Below the pieces are notes generated by a model. That model was not told the DNA's origin. It saw nothing but the letters and a program-made list of their open reading frames with translations, and searched no databases. Positions 17,958-26,777 of a DNA stretch of 64,000 bases are shown here, piece after piece (positions within the stretch are counted from its first letter, which is position 1; each line of letters begins with the position of its first letter). The DNA is from Phaeobacter sp. QD34_24 (GTDB lineage Bacteria; Pseudomonadota; Alphaproteobacteria; Rhodobacterales; Rhodobacteraceae), in the NCBI RefSeq assembly GCF_028890115.1, contig NZ_JARCJD010000006.1:149625-213624 (forward strand). The letters are read 5' to 3'. The position numbers were made by a program, and so were the translations under genes.

Positions 17958-18440
17958 ATGGAGCGGCACCGCAGTGCATGCCTGCAAACGCCGGTGGGGT
18001 GCATCACTCTGATCGCGGCCGGAGAGGCGATCACCGAACTGTCCTGGAGTGCAGCGGGAACGGCGGCGGCCTCTGCAAGCGCGCAAGCCGATGATGTGCT
18101 GCGGCGCGGGATCGAACAGCTCGACGCCTATTTCGCAGGAGATCTGCGGATTTTCGATCTGCCGCTCTTGGTCGCGGGATCCGATTACCAGCGTGCGGTC
18201 TGTGCCGCGATCGCCGCGATCCCCTTTGGAGAGACCCGCAGCTATGGTCAATTGGCCGAGCAGCTGGGCAGTTCGGCGCAGGCGGTGGGCAATGCCTGTG
18301 GCGCCAACCCCATTCCCATAATCATTCCCTGCCACCGAGTGTTGGGCCGAAATGGTCTGGGAGGGTTTTCCGGCCAGGGGGGTGTGGAAACAAAAGTGGC
18401 CCTCCTGCGCCATGAAGGCGCGGCGGGCCTGTTGATTTGA
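17958..18440 (+). CDS. ogt: Methylated-DNA-protein-cysteine S-methyltransferase
   Basis: A 160-residue O6-alkylguanine-DNA alkyltransferase. The acceptor Cys125 lies in IPCHRV, preceded by the helix-turn-helix region (FGETRSYGQLAEQLG) that flips the damaged base. It transfers the alkyl group to itself irreversibly. The ATG at 17958 gives the family-length N-terminus; an in-frame extension upstream is probably not translated. Not fused to an Ada regulatory domain. Confidence 0.92.
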   Translation: MERHRSACLQTPVGCITLIAAGEAITELSWSAAGTAAASASAQADDVLRRGIEQLDAYFAGDLRIFDLPLLVAGSDYQRAVCAAIAAIPFGETRSYGQLAEQLGSSAQAVGNACGANPIPIIIPCHRVLGRNGLGGFSGQGGVETKVALLRHEGAAGLLI

Positions 18441-18505
18441 CAGGTGAGCGGGCAGCAGCGCTTGTAAGGTGACGCCGTTCGGAGCGCTACCGACCGATGA
18501 ATTCG

Positions 18506-19144
18506 TCAGGAAAACAGGGTCTTCATCTGTTCGTATTCGGACATGGCACCGGTGCTGGATGGCGCGCCGTCGCCCGAGGCGAGGTCCAGCACCATGGCCT
18601 CCATATCGGCGCCACTGGGTGCGGCCGGTGCCGTCGCGGGGGCGTTCTCTGCGTCGACGATTTCCAGCGCAGTGGCGGGATCGCCTTCGCTGAGATTTTC
18701 GACCGAAAGCTTGAATTCGCCCAGTTCGTCGGATTCGAATTCCACCTTCAGGCCACCATGTTCACCGCTTTCAAAGGCGATCTTGATTTCACCCTGGTCG
18801 GTCTCGGCCTCGATTTCGACGCTCAGCCCGCCTTCATCCCGCGAGACTTCGATCTTGAATTCACCGGCTTCGATCTCAAATTCGAGCTTCAGCTTTATCT
18901 CGCCGAAGCTGCCGCTGAGCAGGGCATCGATCCCGGAGGCTGCCGGTGTTTCTGCAGGTGTCTTTGGGGGCGGCTGCGTGGCCTCCATCTTGGCGGCTTG
19001 CTTGGCGCGCCAGCCCCAGGCCTTGGCATGGTCGGGCGGGCCAGACTGTACGGCATGTTCATCCGAACCGTGACGATGTTGGTGGTGATGCATGTGAATG
19101 GAGTGGGCGTTCGAATGGCCGCCCAGGGCGGAAAGCGCAGTCAT
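18506..19144 (-). CDS. Unrecognised protein with ~12-residue acidic beta repeats
   Basis: A 212-residue protein. It starts with a His-rich tract (HSIHMHHHQHRHGSDEH, 14-30), followed by a Pro/Ala linker (55-72). Residues about 81-150 consist of six units beginning GE or GL with alternating charged and hydrophobic residues (GEIKLKLEFEIEA, GEFKIEVSRDEG, GLSVEIEAETDQ, GEIKIAFESGEHG, GLKVEFESDEL, GEFKLSVENLSEG), period 11-13. The alternation predicts one beta strand per unit. No signal peptide. RBS AGGAG before the ATG at 19144. Function unknown; the charged repeats and His tract could bind metal ions. Confidence 0.75.
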   Translation of the reverse strand: MTALSALGGHSNAHSIHMHHHQHRHGSDEHAVQSGPPDHAKAWGWRAKQAAKMEATQPPPKTPAETPAASGIDALLSGSFGEIKLKLEFEIEAGEFKIEVSRDEGGLSVEIEAETDQGEIKIAFESGEHGGLKVEFESDELGEFKLSVENLSEGDPATALEIVDAENAPATAPAAPSGADMEAMVLDLASGDGAPSSTGAMSEYEQMKTLFS

Positions 19145-19334
19145 GTCGTGGTCTCCTGATGGGTCGTCACACGATCGGACGAGTGGGATTGAGGAGACAT
19201 CATTGCAAATGGGGTTTAATTGCTGATGAGTTTGGGATTGCAAAACTGCACAGGATTTGAGTGAGCTTTGCCATGTATTTGCAAGCTGCCGTTCTGTTTG
19301 ACTTTTTTGACGTTCACCGCTGTGCGGGGCTGTC

Positions 19335-20030
19335 TCAGCTGCGCTTGGGTGGGATGATCTGCTGCAGGATGCCGACAAACAGCAGGTAGAGAGAGGTCAC
19401 CACCAACCCCCAATGCGCCCAGCTTTCGGGGTGGAAGTCGATCCAGGCTGCATAGCCCGCCAAGAGCGTCCAGATCAACGCGACGGGCAAAGAGACCTTG
19501 CGCCAGCGCTCAGTGCGCACCGGGTGAATGAACTTCAGCGGCAGGAACATGGCGATTGCCAGCAGCGTGACCAGCGCCAGGCTGGTCCAGTGGCTGGGCT
19601 CAAGGGCGAAGATCACCAGGACCAGCATGTTCCAGCATCCCGGAAAGCCGGAAAAGGAATTGTCCTTGGTCTTCATCCGGGTGTCGGCGAAATACATCGC
19701 GCTGGCAAAGGTGATCACGATGATGGCGAACCAGCCGGTCCAGCCCGCCATAAGCCCGGATTGGAACAGGGCAAAGGCCGGGATGAAGACATAGGTGAGG
19801 TAGTCGATGATCAGGTCCAGCAGCACCCCGTCGAACTGCGGCGCATAGCGTTTGACGTGATAATGGCGCGCCAGCGGCCCGTCGATACCGTCCACGGCAA
19901 AGGCGACCACCAGCCAGAGGAACATCAGGCTCCACTCGCCCTTGGTCGCCGCCAGCATGGCCAGCATGGCAAAGACGGCGCCGGTGGCGGTCAGAAGATG
20001 GACAAGGATGGCGCGGATCTGAGGTCTCAT
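19335..20030 (-). CDS. pcs: Phosphatidylcholine synthase
   Basis: A 231-residue polytopic membrane enzyme of the CDP-alcohol phosphatidyltransferase superfamily. The catalytic pattern D-G-x2-G-x-x-A-R ... D-G ... D ... D is seen (VDGIDGPLARHYHVKRY then FDGVLLDLIIDYLTY). In alphaproteobacteria Pcs condenses choline with CDP-diacylglycerol to give phosphatidylcholine. Hydrophobic helices follow throughout. Preceded 39 bp upstream on the same strand by a small possible gene. Confidence 0.92.
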   Translation of the reverse strand: MRPQIRAILVHLLTATGAVFAMLAMLAATKGEWSLMFLWLVVAFAVDGIDGPLARHYHVKRYAPQFDGVLLDLIIDYLTYVFIPAFALFQSGLMAGWTGWFAIIVITFASAMYFADTRMKTKDNSFSGFPGCWNMLVLVIFALEPSHWTSLALVTLLAIAMFLPLKFIHPVRTERWRKVSLPVALIWTLLAGYAAWIDFHPESWAHWGLVVTSLYLLFVGILQQIIPPKRS

Positions 20031-20069
20031 TCATCCGTGATGGCGAATTTGCCTCAGGCCCGCAAGGGT

Positions 20070-20249
20070 TCAATGCAGGGTTTTGTTCCCCTGCGGCCCT
20101 GCATCGGCAAAGAGGCGCAACTCTTCGGCGATGGCATCGGGCGTGGGCCACTGCGTGACAGGGACCGAGCGCGGGCAGCGAATGCGCGAAACAGGCGGTG
20201 CGGGCACGGCGGGTGCCTGGTCGAGGAAGAGGGCCGAATCGTGAAACAT
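20070..20249 (-). CDS. Small hypothetical protein (59 aa)
   Basis: A short frame starting ATG at 20249 with AAAGGAT upstream, reading MFHDSALFLDQAPAVPAPPV and ending in TPDAIAEELRLFADAGPQGN before KTLH. Third codon positions are strongly GC-rich as in neighbouring genes, and the C-terminal part looks helical and protein-like. It lies 39 bp upstream of pcs on the same strand. A longer overlapping frame on the same strand (to 20338) looks less protein-like. Not recognised. Confidence 0.5.
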   Translation of the reverse strand: MFHDSALFLDQAPAVPAPPVSRIRCPRSVPVTQWPTPDAIAEELRLFADAGPQGNKTLH

Positions 20250-20459
20250 GGGAGCATCCTTTCTGGAGCGGGAGTGTCCATAAAAGCCCCGGACGTGGTT
20301 AAGGACAGGTTGCGGATTGCCGTCGAATTATCTTGCATTTTAAGGATGTTGCGGGTCGTCCGGCCATCTTGGTGACAAGTCTTTCACATTCCGTGGGTGG
20401 AATGTAACATTTTCAGCAACCCGATAGCGTTGTCGGGGCGACCTTGGAGGAGAAATCGG

Positions 20460-21071
20460 ATGACAGATCGCAAGGCGCACTGGAACGCTGTCTATACCCG
20501 GAAAGATCGCTCGGAGGTCAGCTGGTATCAGGCCCATCCCGAGGCCTCCTTGAAGGCGCTTTCTCTGGTCGGCAGGCAGGACGTGCCCTTTGTGGATATT
20601 GGCGGTGGGGCCTCGGATCTGGCGAAGATCCTGTCAGAGCGCGGATGGCGGGATCTGACCGTGCTGGACATTTCCGAGGCTGCCCTTGCGGTTGCCGGGC
20701 GCAGGTTGGGAGAACAGGCCGCAGGCGTTGCTTGGATCGTTGCCAATATCACCGACTGGACACCGCCGCGCCGCTATGAGGTCTGGCATGACCGCGCGGT
20801 CTTTCACTTCCTGACCGATGAGAAGGACAGGGCAGCCTATGTTGCGGCTCTGAAAGCCGGGGTGTGCTCTGGCGGGCATGTGATCCTTGCCACTTTCGCA
20901 CCGGACGGGCCGGAGAAATGCAGCGGCTTGCCGGTCCGCAGGTATTCCGCCGGTCAGTTGGCGGCGGAGCTAGGCTCCGAATTCGATCTGCGTCATCACT
21001 GGCGGGAGATGCATGAGGCGCCCGGAGGCGCAGAACAGTCCTTTACCTGGACGGTCTTTCAGCGTCGCTGA
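20460..21071 (+). CDS. Class I SAM-dependent methyltransferase
   Basis: A 203-residue methyltransferase. Motif I is VDIGGGASDLAKIL (residues about 45-58), followed by LTVLDISEAAL (motif post I) and the DRAVFHFLTDE segment. The start has a strong GGAGGAG RBS. The N-terminus (HWNAVYTRKDRSEVSWYQ) is typical of a bacterial group of small-molecule methyltransferases, of unknown substrate. Confidence 0.85.
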   Translation: MTDRKAHWNAVYTRKDRSEVSWYQAHPEASLKALSLVGRQDVPFVDIGGGASDLAKILSERGWRDLTVLDISEAALAVAGRRLGEQAAGVAWIVANITDWTPPRRYEVWHDRAVFHFLTDEKDRAAYVAALKAGVCSGGHVILATFAPDGPEKCSGLPVRRYSAGQLAAELGSEFDLRHHWREMHEAPGGAEQSFTWTVFQRR

Positions 21072-21099
21072 ATGAGGTCCGCACGCCTGTCAGCGCGTC

Positions 21100-22020
21100 T
21101 TACGCCTTGGGATGGCTCCGGTTGTAGACCTCCATCAGATGCGCCGTATCCACCGCCGTATAGGCTTGGGTGGTCGAGAGCGAGGCATGCCCCAGAAGCT
21201 CTTGTATGGCGCGCAGATCTCCACCTGCTTCCAGCAGATGGGTGGCAAAGCTGTGGCGCAGCGCATGGGGCGTGGCCGAGGCGGGCAGGCCCAGCTGGGC
21301 GCGGGTCTTGGCCATGACACCCTGGATCTGGCGGGGGTTGAGGGCACCACCGCGCACCCCGCGAAACAGCGGGCTGTCCTTGTCCTGCGGGTGCGGGCAC
21401 AGGCGCAGGTAGCGATCGACTGCGGCGCGCGCGGCGGGGATCACCGGGACCACGCGCTCCTTGTCGCCCTTGCCGGTGATGCGCAGCACCTCGGGCAGGG
21501 GGGCATCGCAGCCCCTGAGGCCAAGCGCTTCGGAAATCCGCAGGCCGCAGCCATAGAGCAGGGTCACCACAGCCACGTCGCGGGCGGCGACCCAGTCGGT
21601 GCTGGATTGCAGCTCAACCGTTTCAAGGACCGCGCGGGCGGCATCCTCGGCCAGGGGGCGGGGCAGTTTCTTCTGGAACTTCGGCGCCCGGGCGGCCAGC
21701 ACGGCGGTGGGTTCGAACCCTTCGCGCGCGGCCAGCCAGCGGTAGAAATTCTTCACCGACGAGAGCTTGCGCGCCAGCGAGCGCGCGCCGGTGCCCGCGT
21801 TGCGTTCCGAGGCCATCCAGGCCCGCATATCGGCGGTGGAGATCCGCGCCAGCGCGCCGAGACCCTGCGGCGCACCGTGATGGGTGCTCATGAAGGCCAG
21901 AAAACCGCTTACATCCGCGCGATAGGCGGTGATGGTGTTGTCAGAGGCGCCCCCCAGTGCGCTCAACCCCTCCAGCCAGTGCTGAAGGGCGTCGCGGCAC
22001 GCCGGAGAGATCAGGTTCAT
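21100..22020 (-). CDS. xerC: Tyrosine recombinase XerC
   Basis: A 306-residue tyrosine recombinase. The SAM-like N-terminal core-binding domain covers about 1-95; the catalytic set Arg (GCGLRISEAL), Lys (GKGDKERVVP), His-x-x-Arg (HALRHSFATHLLEAGG), His (LLGHASLSTTQ) and the nucleophile Tyr (QAYTAVDT) is complete. Together with XerD it resolves chromosome dimers at dif. The ATG overlaps the end of the DUF484 gene by four bases, the arrangement seen in many proteobacteria, supporting XerC over a phage integrase. Confidence 0.93.
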   Translation of the reverse strand: MNLISPACRDALQHWLEGLSALGGASDNTITAYRADVSGFLAFMSTHHGAPQGLGALARISTADMRAWMASERNAGTGARSLARKLSSVKNFYRWLAAREGFEPTAVLAARAPKFQKKLPRPLAEDAARAVLETVELQSSTDWVAARDVAVVTLLYGCGLRISEALGLRGCDAPLPEVLRITGKGDKERVVPVIPAARAAVDRYLRLCPHPQDKDSPLFRGVRGGALNPRQIQGVMAKTRAQLGLPASATPHALRHSFATHLLEAGGDLRAIQELLGHASLSTTQAYTAVDTAHLMEVYNRSHPKA

Positions 22021-22727
22021 GCCAGCCAGCGGCGCATGGTGCGTTCGAAGACGCTGGCAAAGAAGGCCAGAAGATCGGTGCCTTGCTGGGGCGAGAACTG
22101 ATGCGGGTCTTCCGCCCCCAGCACCAGCATGCCGGGCAGGCGGCCAGGGCCGAAATCCAAGACCAGGCAGGCCTCGGAGCGGATCCATTCCGCCTTGGTG
22201 CCATAGATCCGCGCGCTGCCGTTTTGTACCTGGCGCAGGCTGATCTGCCGATCGGTGCCGCCCCGGCTGCCTGCGGCGGCATAGTCCGCAACGAACCCCG
22301 GAGCCACCGGTTTCAGCACATCGCCGATGCGTTCGGCGGCACTATTGCCATCTTCCTGTCGGGTTTCCAGCACCAGGGCCAGCGCATCGACCCGCAGGAT
22401 CTCGGCCATATCCTGGTTGAGACTGGCCAGGAAGCCGGGGAAATCCTCGGGATCCAGCAGGCGCAGGATGGCGCGGTGGATCTGGTTGGTGCCCGCGAGG
22501 TTTTCGTAAGCGGCGGCGATCACCGAGCGGTGGGTGTCCTCCAGCCGGTCCAGCCGTGCCTCCAGCCGTTCCATGGCAATGCCGCGCAGATCGACGATAT
22601 TTGTCCCCATGGCGCGCTCATTGGCGCTGACGAGGGCGTTCATCAGATTCGGGTCTTCCAGAACCGCATCCGGTTTTTCCAGAATCGCGGCGCGGAGGGC
22701 GTCATCAAGGGGGGCACTGCTGCTCAT
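22017..22727 (-). CDS. DUF484 family protein
   Basis: A 236-residue protein with an N-terminal coiled-coil helix (DDALRAAILEKPDAVLEDPN then RLEARLDRLEDTHR) and a GAF-like C-terminal domain (ACLVLDFGPGRLPGMLVLGAED). DUF484 genes typically precede xerC; here the two overlap by four bases (ATGA). Function not established. The start MSSSAPLDD is preferred. Confidence 0.85.
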   Translation of the reverse strand: MSSSAPLDDALRAAILEKPDAVLEDPNLMNALVSANERAMGTNIVDLRGIAMERLEARLDRLEDTHRSVIAAAYENLAGTNQIHRAILRLLDPEDFPGFLASLNQDMAEILRVDALALVLETRQEDGNSAAERIGDVLKPVAPGFVADYAAAGSRGGTDRQISLRQVQNGSARIYGTKAEWIRSEACLVLDFGPGRLPGMLVLGAEDPHQFSPQQGTDLLAFFASVFERTMRRWLA

Positions 22728-22840
22728 GTAGGAACCTCTGCTGGGTCTTTGGCCCGGGTTATAGCATGGGTTTTGGCGGATGCCGGCGAAAAATGTGGTA
22801 GTGAGGGAAAATCGCCGAGATGTCTTGGGCGCGAGACAGG

Positions 22841-23066
22841 GGAGGCTCCCGCCCACTGCGGGACAGTCGGAGACTGGCCCTTGCCGGTTGGGCCGGGCGC
22901 CGGGCTGACGCCCGGCGGGGCGGTCCTTGCGGACCTATTGTTGTGCGGAGAAGCGTTTGAGGGGGCGGTCTGCCCCCTCGAAAGCGCCCTATCGATTGTG
23001 TTTGAAGAGGCCGCGTCAAGGGTGGATCGCGCGCTGCGCGACCGCTGTCGCGGCCCTTGACCCGGC
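22841..23066. repeat. Structured intergenic element, copy 3
   Basis: In the 414-bp gap between the fsa terminator and the DUF484 start. Left arm GGAGGCTCCCGCCC; hairpins CAGTC-gga-GACTG (22864-22876), CGCCGGGC-TGAC-GCCCGGCG (22898-22917), and a GGGGGC-ggtct-GCCCCC hairpin (22956-22982); then a three-way junction closed by TCAAGGG (23016-23022) and CCCTTGA (23054-23060) with TCGCGC-gct-GCGCGA (23027-23041) and CCGC-TGTC-GCGG (23042-23053). No right arm is recognised. It is oriented opposite to the flanking genes. Confidence 0.8.
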
Positions 23067-23086
23067 ATTCTGGGCCTTGCGGCATG

Positions 23087-23114
23087 AAAAAGGCGCCCTG
23101 AACCAGAGCGCCTT
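23087..23114 (-). terminator. Terminator of fsa
   Basis: Stem AAGGCGC (23090-23096) with GCGCCTT (23108-23114), inner CTG/CAG pairing, followed on the minus strand by TTTTT; 28 bp after the fsa stop. Confidence 0.8.
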
Positions 23115-23141
23115 GTCAGATCGGGTATGCTGACCGTTCGA

Positions 23142-23795
23142 TCAGAGGATCTTGATGTCAGCCGCCTTGATGTCGGCGAGGAAGGCATCAAGGCCCTTGT
23201 CGGTCAGCGGGTGATTGACCATGGATTTGATCACGGCGGGCGGGGCGGTGATCACGTCGGCGCCGATACGGGCAGAGTCCAGAACGTGATTCACGGTGCG
23301 GATCGAAGCGGCGAGGATCTCGGTCTCAAACCCGTAGTTGTCGTAGATGGTGCGGATGTCCTCGATCAGCTCCATGCCATCGAGGTTGATATCGTCCAGG
23401 CGCCCGATGAAGGGAGAGATGAAGGTCGCACCCGCCTTGGCCGCCAGAAGCGCCTGGTTGGCGGAGAAGCAGAGGGTGACGTTGACCATGTGGCCGTCGT
23501 CGGACAGCACCTTGCAGGCCTTCAGGCCATCCCAGGTCAGCGGCACCTTGACGGCGATATTCTCGGCGATCTCCACCAGCTTGCGCCCTTCGGCGATCAT
23601 GGTCTCGGCGTCGGTCGCGGTCACTTCGGCGGAGACGGGGCCGTCGACCAGATCGCAGATCTCCTTGGTGACCTCGATGATGTCGCGGCCGGATTTCTTG
23701 ATCAGCGAGGGGTTGGTGGTGACACCATCCACCATGCCAAGGTCGTTGAGTTCGGCAATGGCATCGATTTCGGCGGTATCTACGAAGAATTTCAT
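23142..23795 (-). CDS. fsa: Fructose-6-phosphate aldolase/transaldolase family protein
   Basis: A 217-residue small transaldolase-like (TalC/FSA) enzyme. The Schiff-base lysine is Lys83 in AVKVPLT, and the N-terminus [13 protein letters not shown] and [12 protein letters not shown] are canonical. Members either act as transaldolase in the pentose-phosphate pathway or cleave fructose-6-phosphate to dihydroxyacetone and glyceraldehyde-3-phosphate; sequence alone does not decide. Divergent from priA. Confidence 0.9.
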   Translation of the reverse strand: MKFFVDTAEIDAIAELNDLGMVDGVTTNPSLIKKSGRDIIEVTKEICDLVDGPVSAEVTATDAETMIAEGRKLVEIAENIAVKVPLTWDGLKACKVLSDDGHMVNVTLCFSANQALLAAKAGATFISPFIGRLDDINLDGMELIEDIRTIYDNYGFETEILAASIRTVNHVLDSARIGADVITAPPAVIKSMVNHPLTDKGLDAFLADIKAADIKIL

Positions 23796-23902
23796 CTGAC
23801 GTAATCCTCTGGCGTGGGTTGGCCTTGTTTAGACTAGCCTTTACCTCATGGGAGAGGCATTAAAAAGCCCCGGCGGGGCGCTGGGGCGGAAGGTAGGCAG
23901 CG

Positions 23903-26098
23903 GTGAGCGGACAGGAGCATTTCGAGGCAGGGGAACGGGTGGCGGTGCTGACCACGCAACCGCTTGACCGGCTTCTGGATTACCGTGCGCCGGAAGGCGG
24001 CTGTTTTCTTGGCGCCTATGTGGAGGTGCCCCTGGGTCCGCGCAAGGTCTTGGGCGTGGTCTGGGGGCCGGGTGCGGGCGGCTTTGATTCGTCGAAACTG
24101 CGCAGCGTCATCCGCGTGCTGGATGTGGCGCCGATGCGCAGCGAGATGCGCGCCTTCCTTGGCAAGGCCGCCGACTACACGCTGACACCGATGCCCGCGA
24201 TGCTGCGGCTGGCGAGCCGCGCGCCGGGGCTGTCTGATCCGCCCTCGATGCGCAAGATCCTGCGGCGCGGCGATCGGGACCCCGACCGGATGACCGATGC
24301 CCGCGCTCGGGTGCTGGACACGATCGAGGAATATGGCGGCCTCGCCTTCACGCCGAAAGAGCTGGCGGACATGGCAGGCGTCACCCCATCGGTCGTGAAG
24401 GGCCTGGTGAAACAGGGCGCCCTGCGCGAGGAGGAAACGCCCCGCGATCTGCCCTATCCGCATCTGGATCCCGATCTTCCCGGCAAAGAGTTGACCCAGG
24501 ATCAGGCGACGGCCGCGGCGGCACTGGAGGAGGGCGTCAAGAGCGGCGCCTATGGCACCACGCTGCTGAAGGGCGTCACCGGGTCGGGCAAGACCGAGGT
24601 TTACCTGGAGGCCGTGGCGGCTACCTTGCGCGCCGGGCGTCAGGCACTGGTGCTGTTGCCGGAAATTGCACTGACGGCGGAGTTCCTGAAACGGGTCGAG
24701 GCGCGGTTCGGCGGCACCCCGGCGGAATGGCACTCGGGCGCCACCATGACCGAGCGGCGCCGGGTCTGGCGCATGGTCGGGCAGGGCAAGGCGCAACTGG
24801 TGATCGGCGCGCGCTCGGCCCTGTTCCTGCCGTTTCGCGATCTGGGTCTGATCATCGTCGATGAGGAGCATGATACCTCCTACAAGCAGGAGGATGGCGT
24901 CCTTTACAACGCCCGTGACATGGCGGTGCTGCGCGCGGCCATGTGTTCGGCCCAAGTTGTGCTGGCCTCGGCCACGCCCAGCCTGGAAACCTGGGCCAAT
25001 GCAGAGGCCGGGAAGTACAAGCGGCTGGATCTGAAATCCCGGTTTGGCGCCTCGGTGCTGCCGGAGATGCGCGCGGTGGATATGCGGTCCGAGGATTTGC
25101 TGCCCTCGACCTGGATCTCTCCGACGCTGAAATTTGCCATGAAGGCGCGGCTGGAGCGCGGTGAGCAGTCGTTGTTGTTCCTCAACCGCCGGGGATTTGC
25201 GCCGGTGACGATCTGCCGGGCCTGCGGTGCGCAGGTGGCCTGCGATCACTGCGACAGCCGCATGGTGGAGCACCGCTTCCTGAAACGGCTGATGTGCCAC
25301 CAATGCGGCGAGACAAAACCCGTGCCCGAGGTCTGCCCCTCCTGTCAGGTCGAGGGCAAGATGGCCCCGGTCGGCCCCGGCATCGAGCGGCTGGGTGAAG
25401 AAGCGGCGGCACTGTTCCCCGAGGCGCGCATCGCGGTCCTGAGTTCGGATCTGTTCGGATCGGCCCGCGCCCTGAAACAGAGGATCGAGGAGATTGCGGC
25501 GGGGGAGGCGGATATCATCCTTGGCACGCAGCTGGTGGCCAAGGGACACAACTTTCCGCTGCTGACGCTGGTGGGGGTGATTGACGCGGATCTGGGCCTG
25601 CAGGGATCGGACCTGCGCGCGGCAGAGCGGACATTCCAGCTGATGCGGCAGGTTGCGGGCCGGGCGGGGCGTGCGGAAAAACCCGGCGAGGCGCTGTTGC
25701 AGACCTTCCAGCCCGAGCACCCGGTGATCCGCGCGATCCTGTCGGGAGACGAGGAGGCCTTCTGGAAGGCCGAGGCCGCCGAGCGGCAGGCCGCCGGGGT
25801 GCCGCCCTTTGGCCGCATGGCGGGGATCATCCTGTCGGGGCCAGATCTGGCGCAGGTCTTTGATCTGGGCGAAACGCTGGCGCGCAACGACGGCGCGCTG
25901 CGCCAGATCGGGGCGCAGCTCTTTGGGCCTGCGCCTGCGCCCATTGCCCGCATCCGGGGGCGCCACCGGGTGCGGATGTTGGTGAAGGCCGCCAAGGGCG
26001 CCCCCCTGCAAGAGGCCATTGCCCGCTGGATCGCGCCCTTGCGGCTGAAAGGCGATCTGCGGCTCAGCGTCGATATCGACCCGCAGAGCTTCTTCTGA
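23903..26098 (+). CDS. priA: Primosomal protein N' (replication restart helicase PriA)
   Basis: A 731-residue superfamily 2 DNA helicase. Walker A GVTGSGKT lies near residues 224-231, the DEEH box follows (IVDEEHDTSYKQED), and the eight-Cys zinc region begins at CRACG, with CDHC, CHQCG and CPSC. It reloads the replisome at stalled or repaired forks. The start GTG/ATG choice is set at the first codon giving MSGQEHFEAGERVAVL. Length agrees with alphaproteobacterial PriA. Confidence 0.96.
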   Translation: MSGQEHFEAGERVAVLTTQPLDRLLDYRAPEGGCFLGAYVEVPLGPRKVLGVVWGPGAGGFDSSKLRSVIRVLDVAPMRSEMRAFLGKAADYTLTPMPAMLRLASRAPGLSDPPSMRKILRRGDRDPDRMTDARARVLDTIEEYGGLAFTPKELADMAGVTPSVVKGLVKQGALREEETPRDLPYPHLDPDLPGKELTQDQATAAAALEEGVKSGAYGTTLLKGVTGSGKTEVYLEAVAATLRAGRQALVLLPEIALTAEFLKRVEARFGGTPAEWHSGATMTERRRVWRMVGQGKAQLVIGARSALFLPFRDLGLIIVDEEHDTSYKQEDGVLYNARDMAVLRAAMCSAQVVLASATPSLETWANAEAGKYKRLDLKSRFGASVLPEMRAVDMRSEDLLPSTWISPTLKFAMKARLERGEQSLLFLNRRGFAPVTICRACGAQVACDHCDSRMVEHRFLKRLMCHQCGETKPVPEVCPSCQVEGKMAPVGPGIERLGEEAAALFPEARIAVLSSDLFGSARALKQRIEEIAAGEADIILGTQLVAKGHNFPLLTLVGVIDADLGLQGSDLRAAERTFQLMRQVAGRAGRAEKPGEALLQTFQPEHPVIRAILSGDEEAFWKAEAAERQAAGVPPFGRMAGIILSGPDLAQVFDLGETLARNDGALRQIGAQLFGPAPAPIARIRGRHRVRMLVKAAKGAPLQEAIARWIAPLRLKGDLRLSVDIDPQSFF

Positions 26099-26179
26099 AG
26101 GCCAGAAAACGGTGGGACTTTTCTCCTCAGCGTTGCATGGTGCTGGCCGATAATTTGCCGAAAACTGCTGAGAGCGATT

Positions 26180-26755
26180 ATGAAAGACGATTTCCTGGAC
26201 CCGGAGGCCGGGCGCGCCACCGTTTACGAAACATCAGAGGGGCTGCGGATCGTCGTACCCTCCAAGAAACGCATCCTGATTTCCCTGTTTCTTTGCTTTT
26301 GGCTTTGCGGTTGGGCCTTCGGCTGGATCGCTGCGGCCGGGACTTTGTTTTTCGGAAACGCTGGGGGTGGAAGCCTGTTCCTTATCTTCTGGCTCTGTGC
26401 CTGGACGGTAGGCGGAGCTTTCGCGATTGGCTTGGCCGGATGGATGCTGTTTGGCAGGGAGGTCGTTTTTGTGACGCCGCAAGGCATCCACATTACGCGC
26501 AGCATCGGGGCCTTTCGGCGGGGCAAGAACTGCAAGGCCGAACACATCTCGGATTTGCGCAGCGTCGATGAAGGCACCCCTTCGATGTTTGGCAGTCGCA
26601 ATATGCCGGTCTGGTTCATGTCCGGGTTTTCGTACGGTGCCATCAAATTCGACTATGGCTCTCGCACGCTTGGGTTCGGCTTGGAGCTGGAGCGCGGGGA
26701 AGCCAAGAAGATCGTCGGCCTGATGGCCGAGCGTTTCGACTATCTCAGGTCATAG
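26180..26755 (+). CDS. Hypothetical two-TM membrane protein
   Basis: A 191-residue protein. Two transmembrane segments (ILISLFLCFWLCGWAFGWIA, about 32-51, and IFWLCAWTVGGAFAIGLAGW near 70-89) are followed by a beta-rich domain (VTPQGIHITRSIGAF ... IKFDYGSRTLGFGLELERGE) that resembles bacterial PH-like domains attached to membrane anchors. Family name not known. Convergent with the YeeE gene. Confidence 0.7.
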   Translation: MKDDFLDPEAGRATVYETSEGLRIVVPSKKRILISLFLCFWLCGWAFGWIAAAGTLFFGNAGGGSLFLIFWLCAWTVGGAFAIGLAGWMLFGREVVFVTPQGIHITRSIGAFRRGKNCKAEHISDLRSVDEGTPSMFGSRNMPVWFMSGFSYGAIKFDYGSRTLGFGLELERGEAKKIVGLMAERFDYLRS

Positions 26756-26777
26756 TTCGGACCTCAAAGATCCTTTG

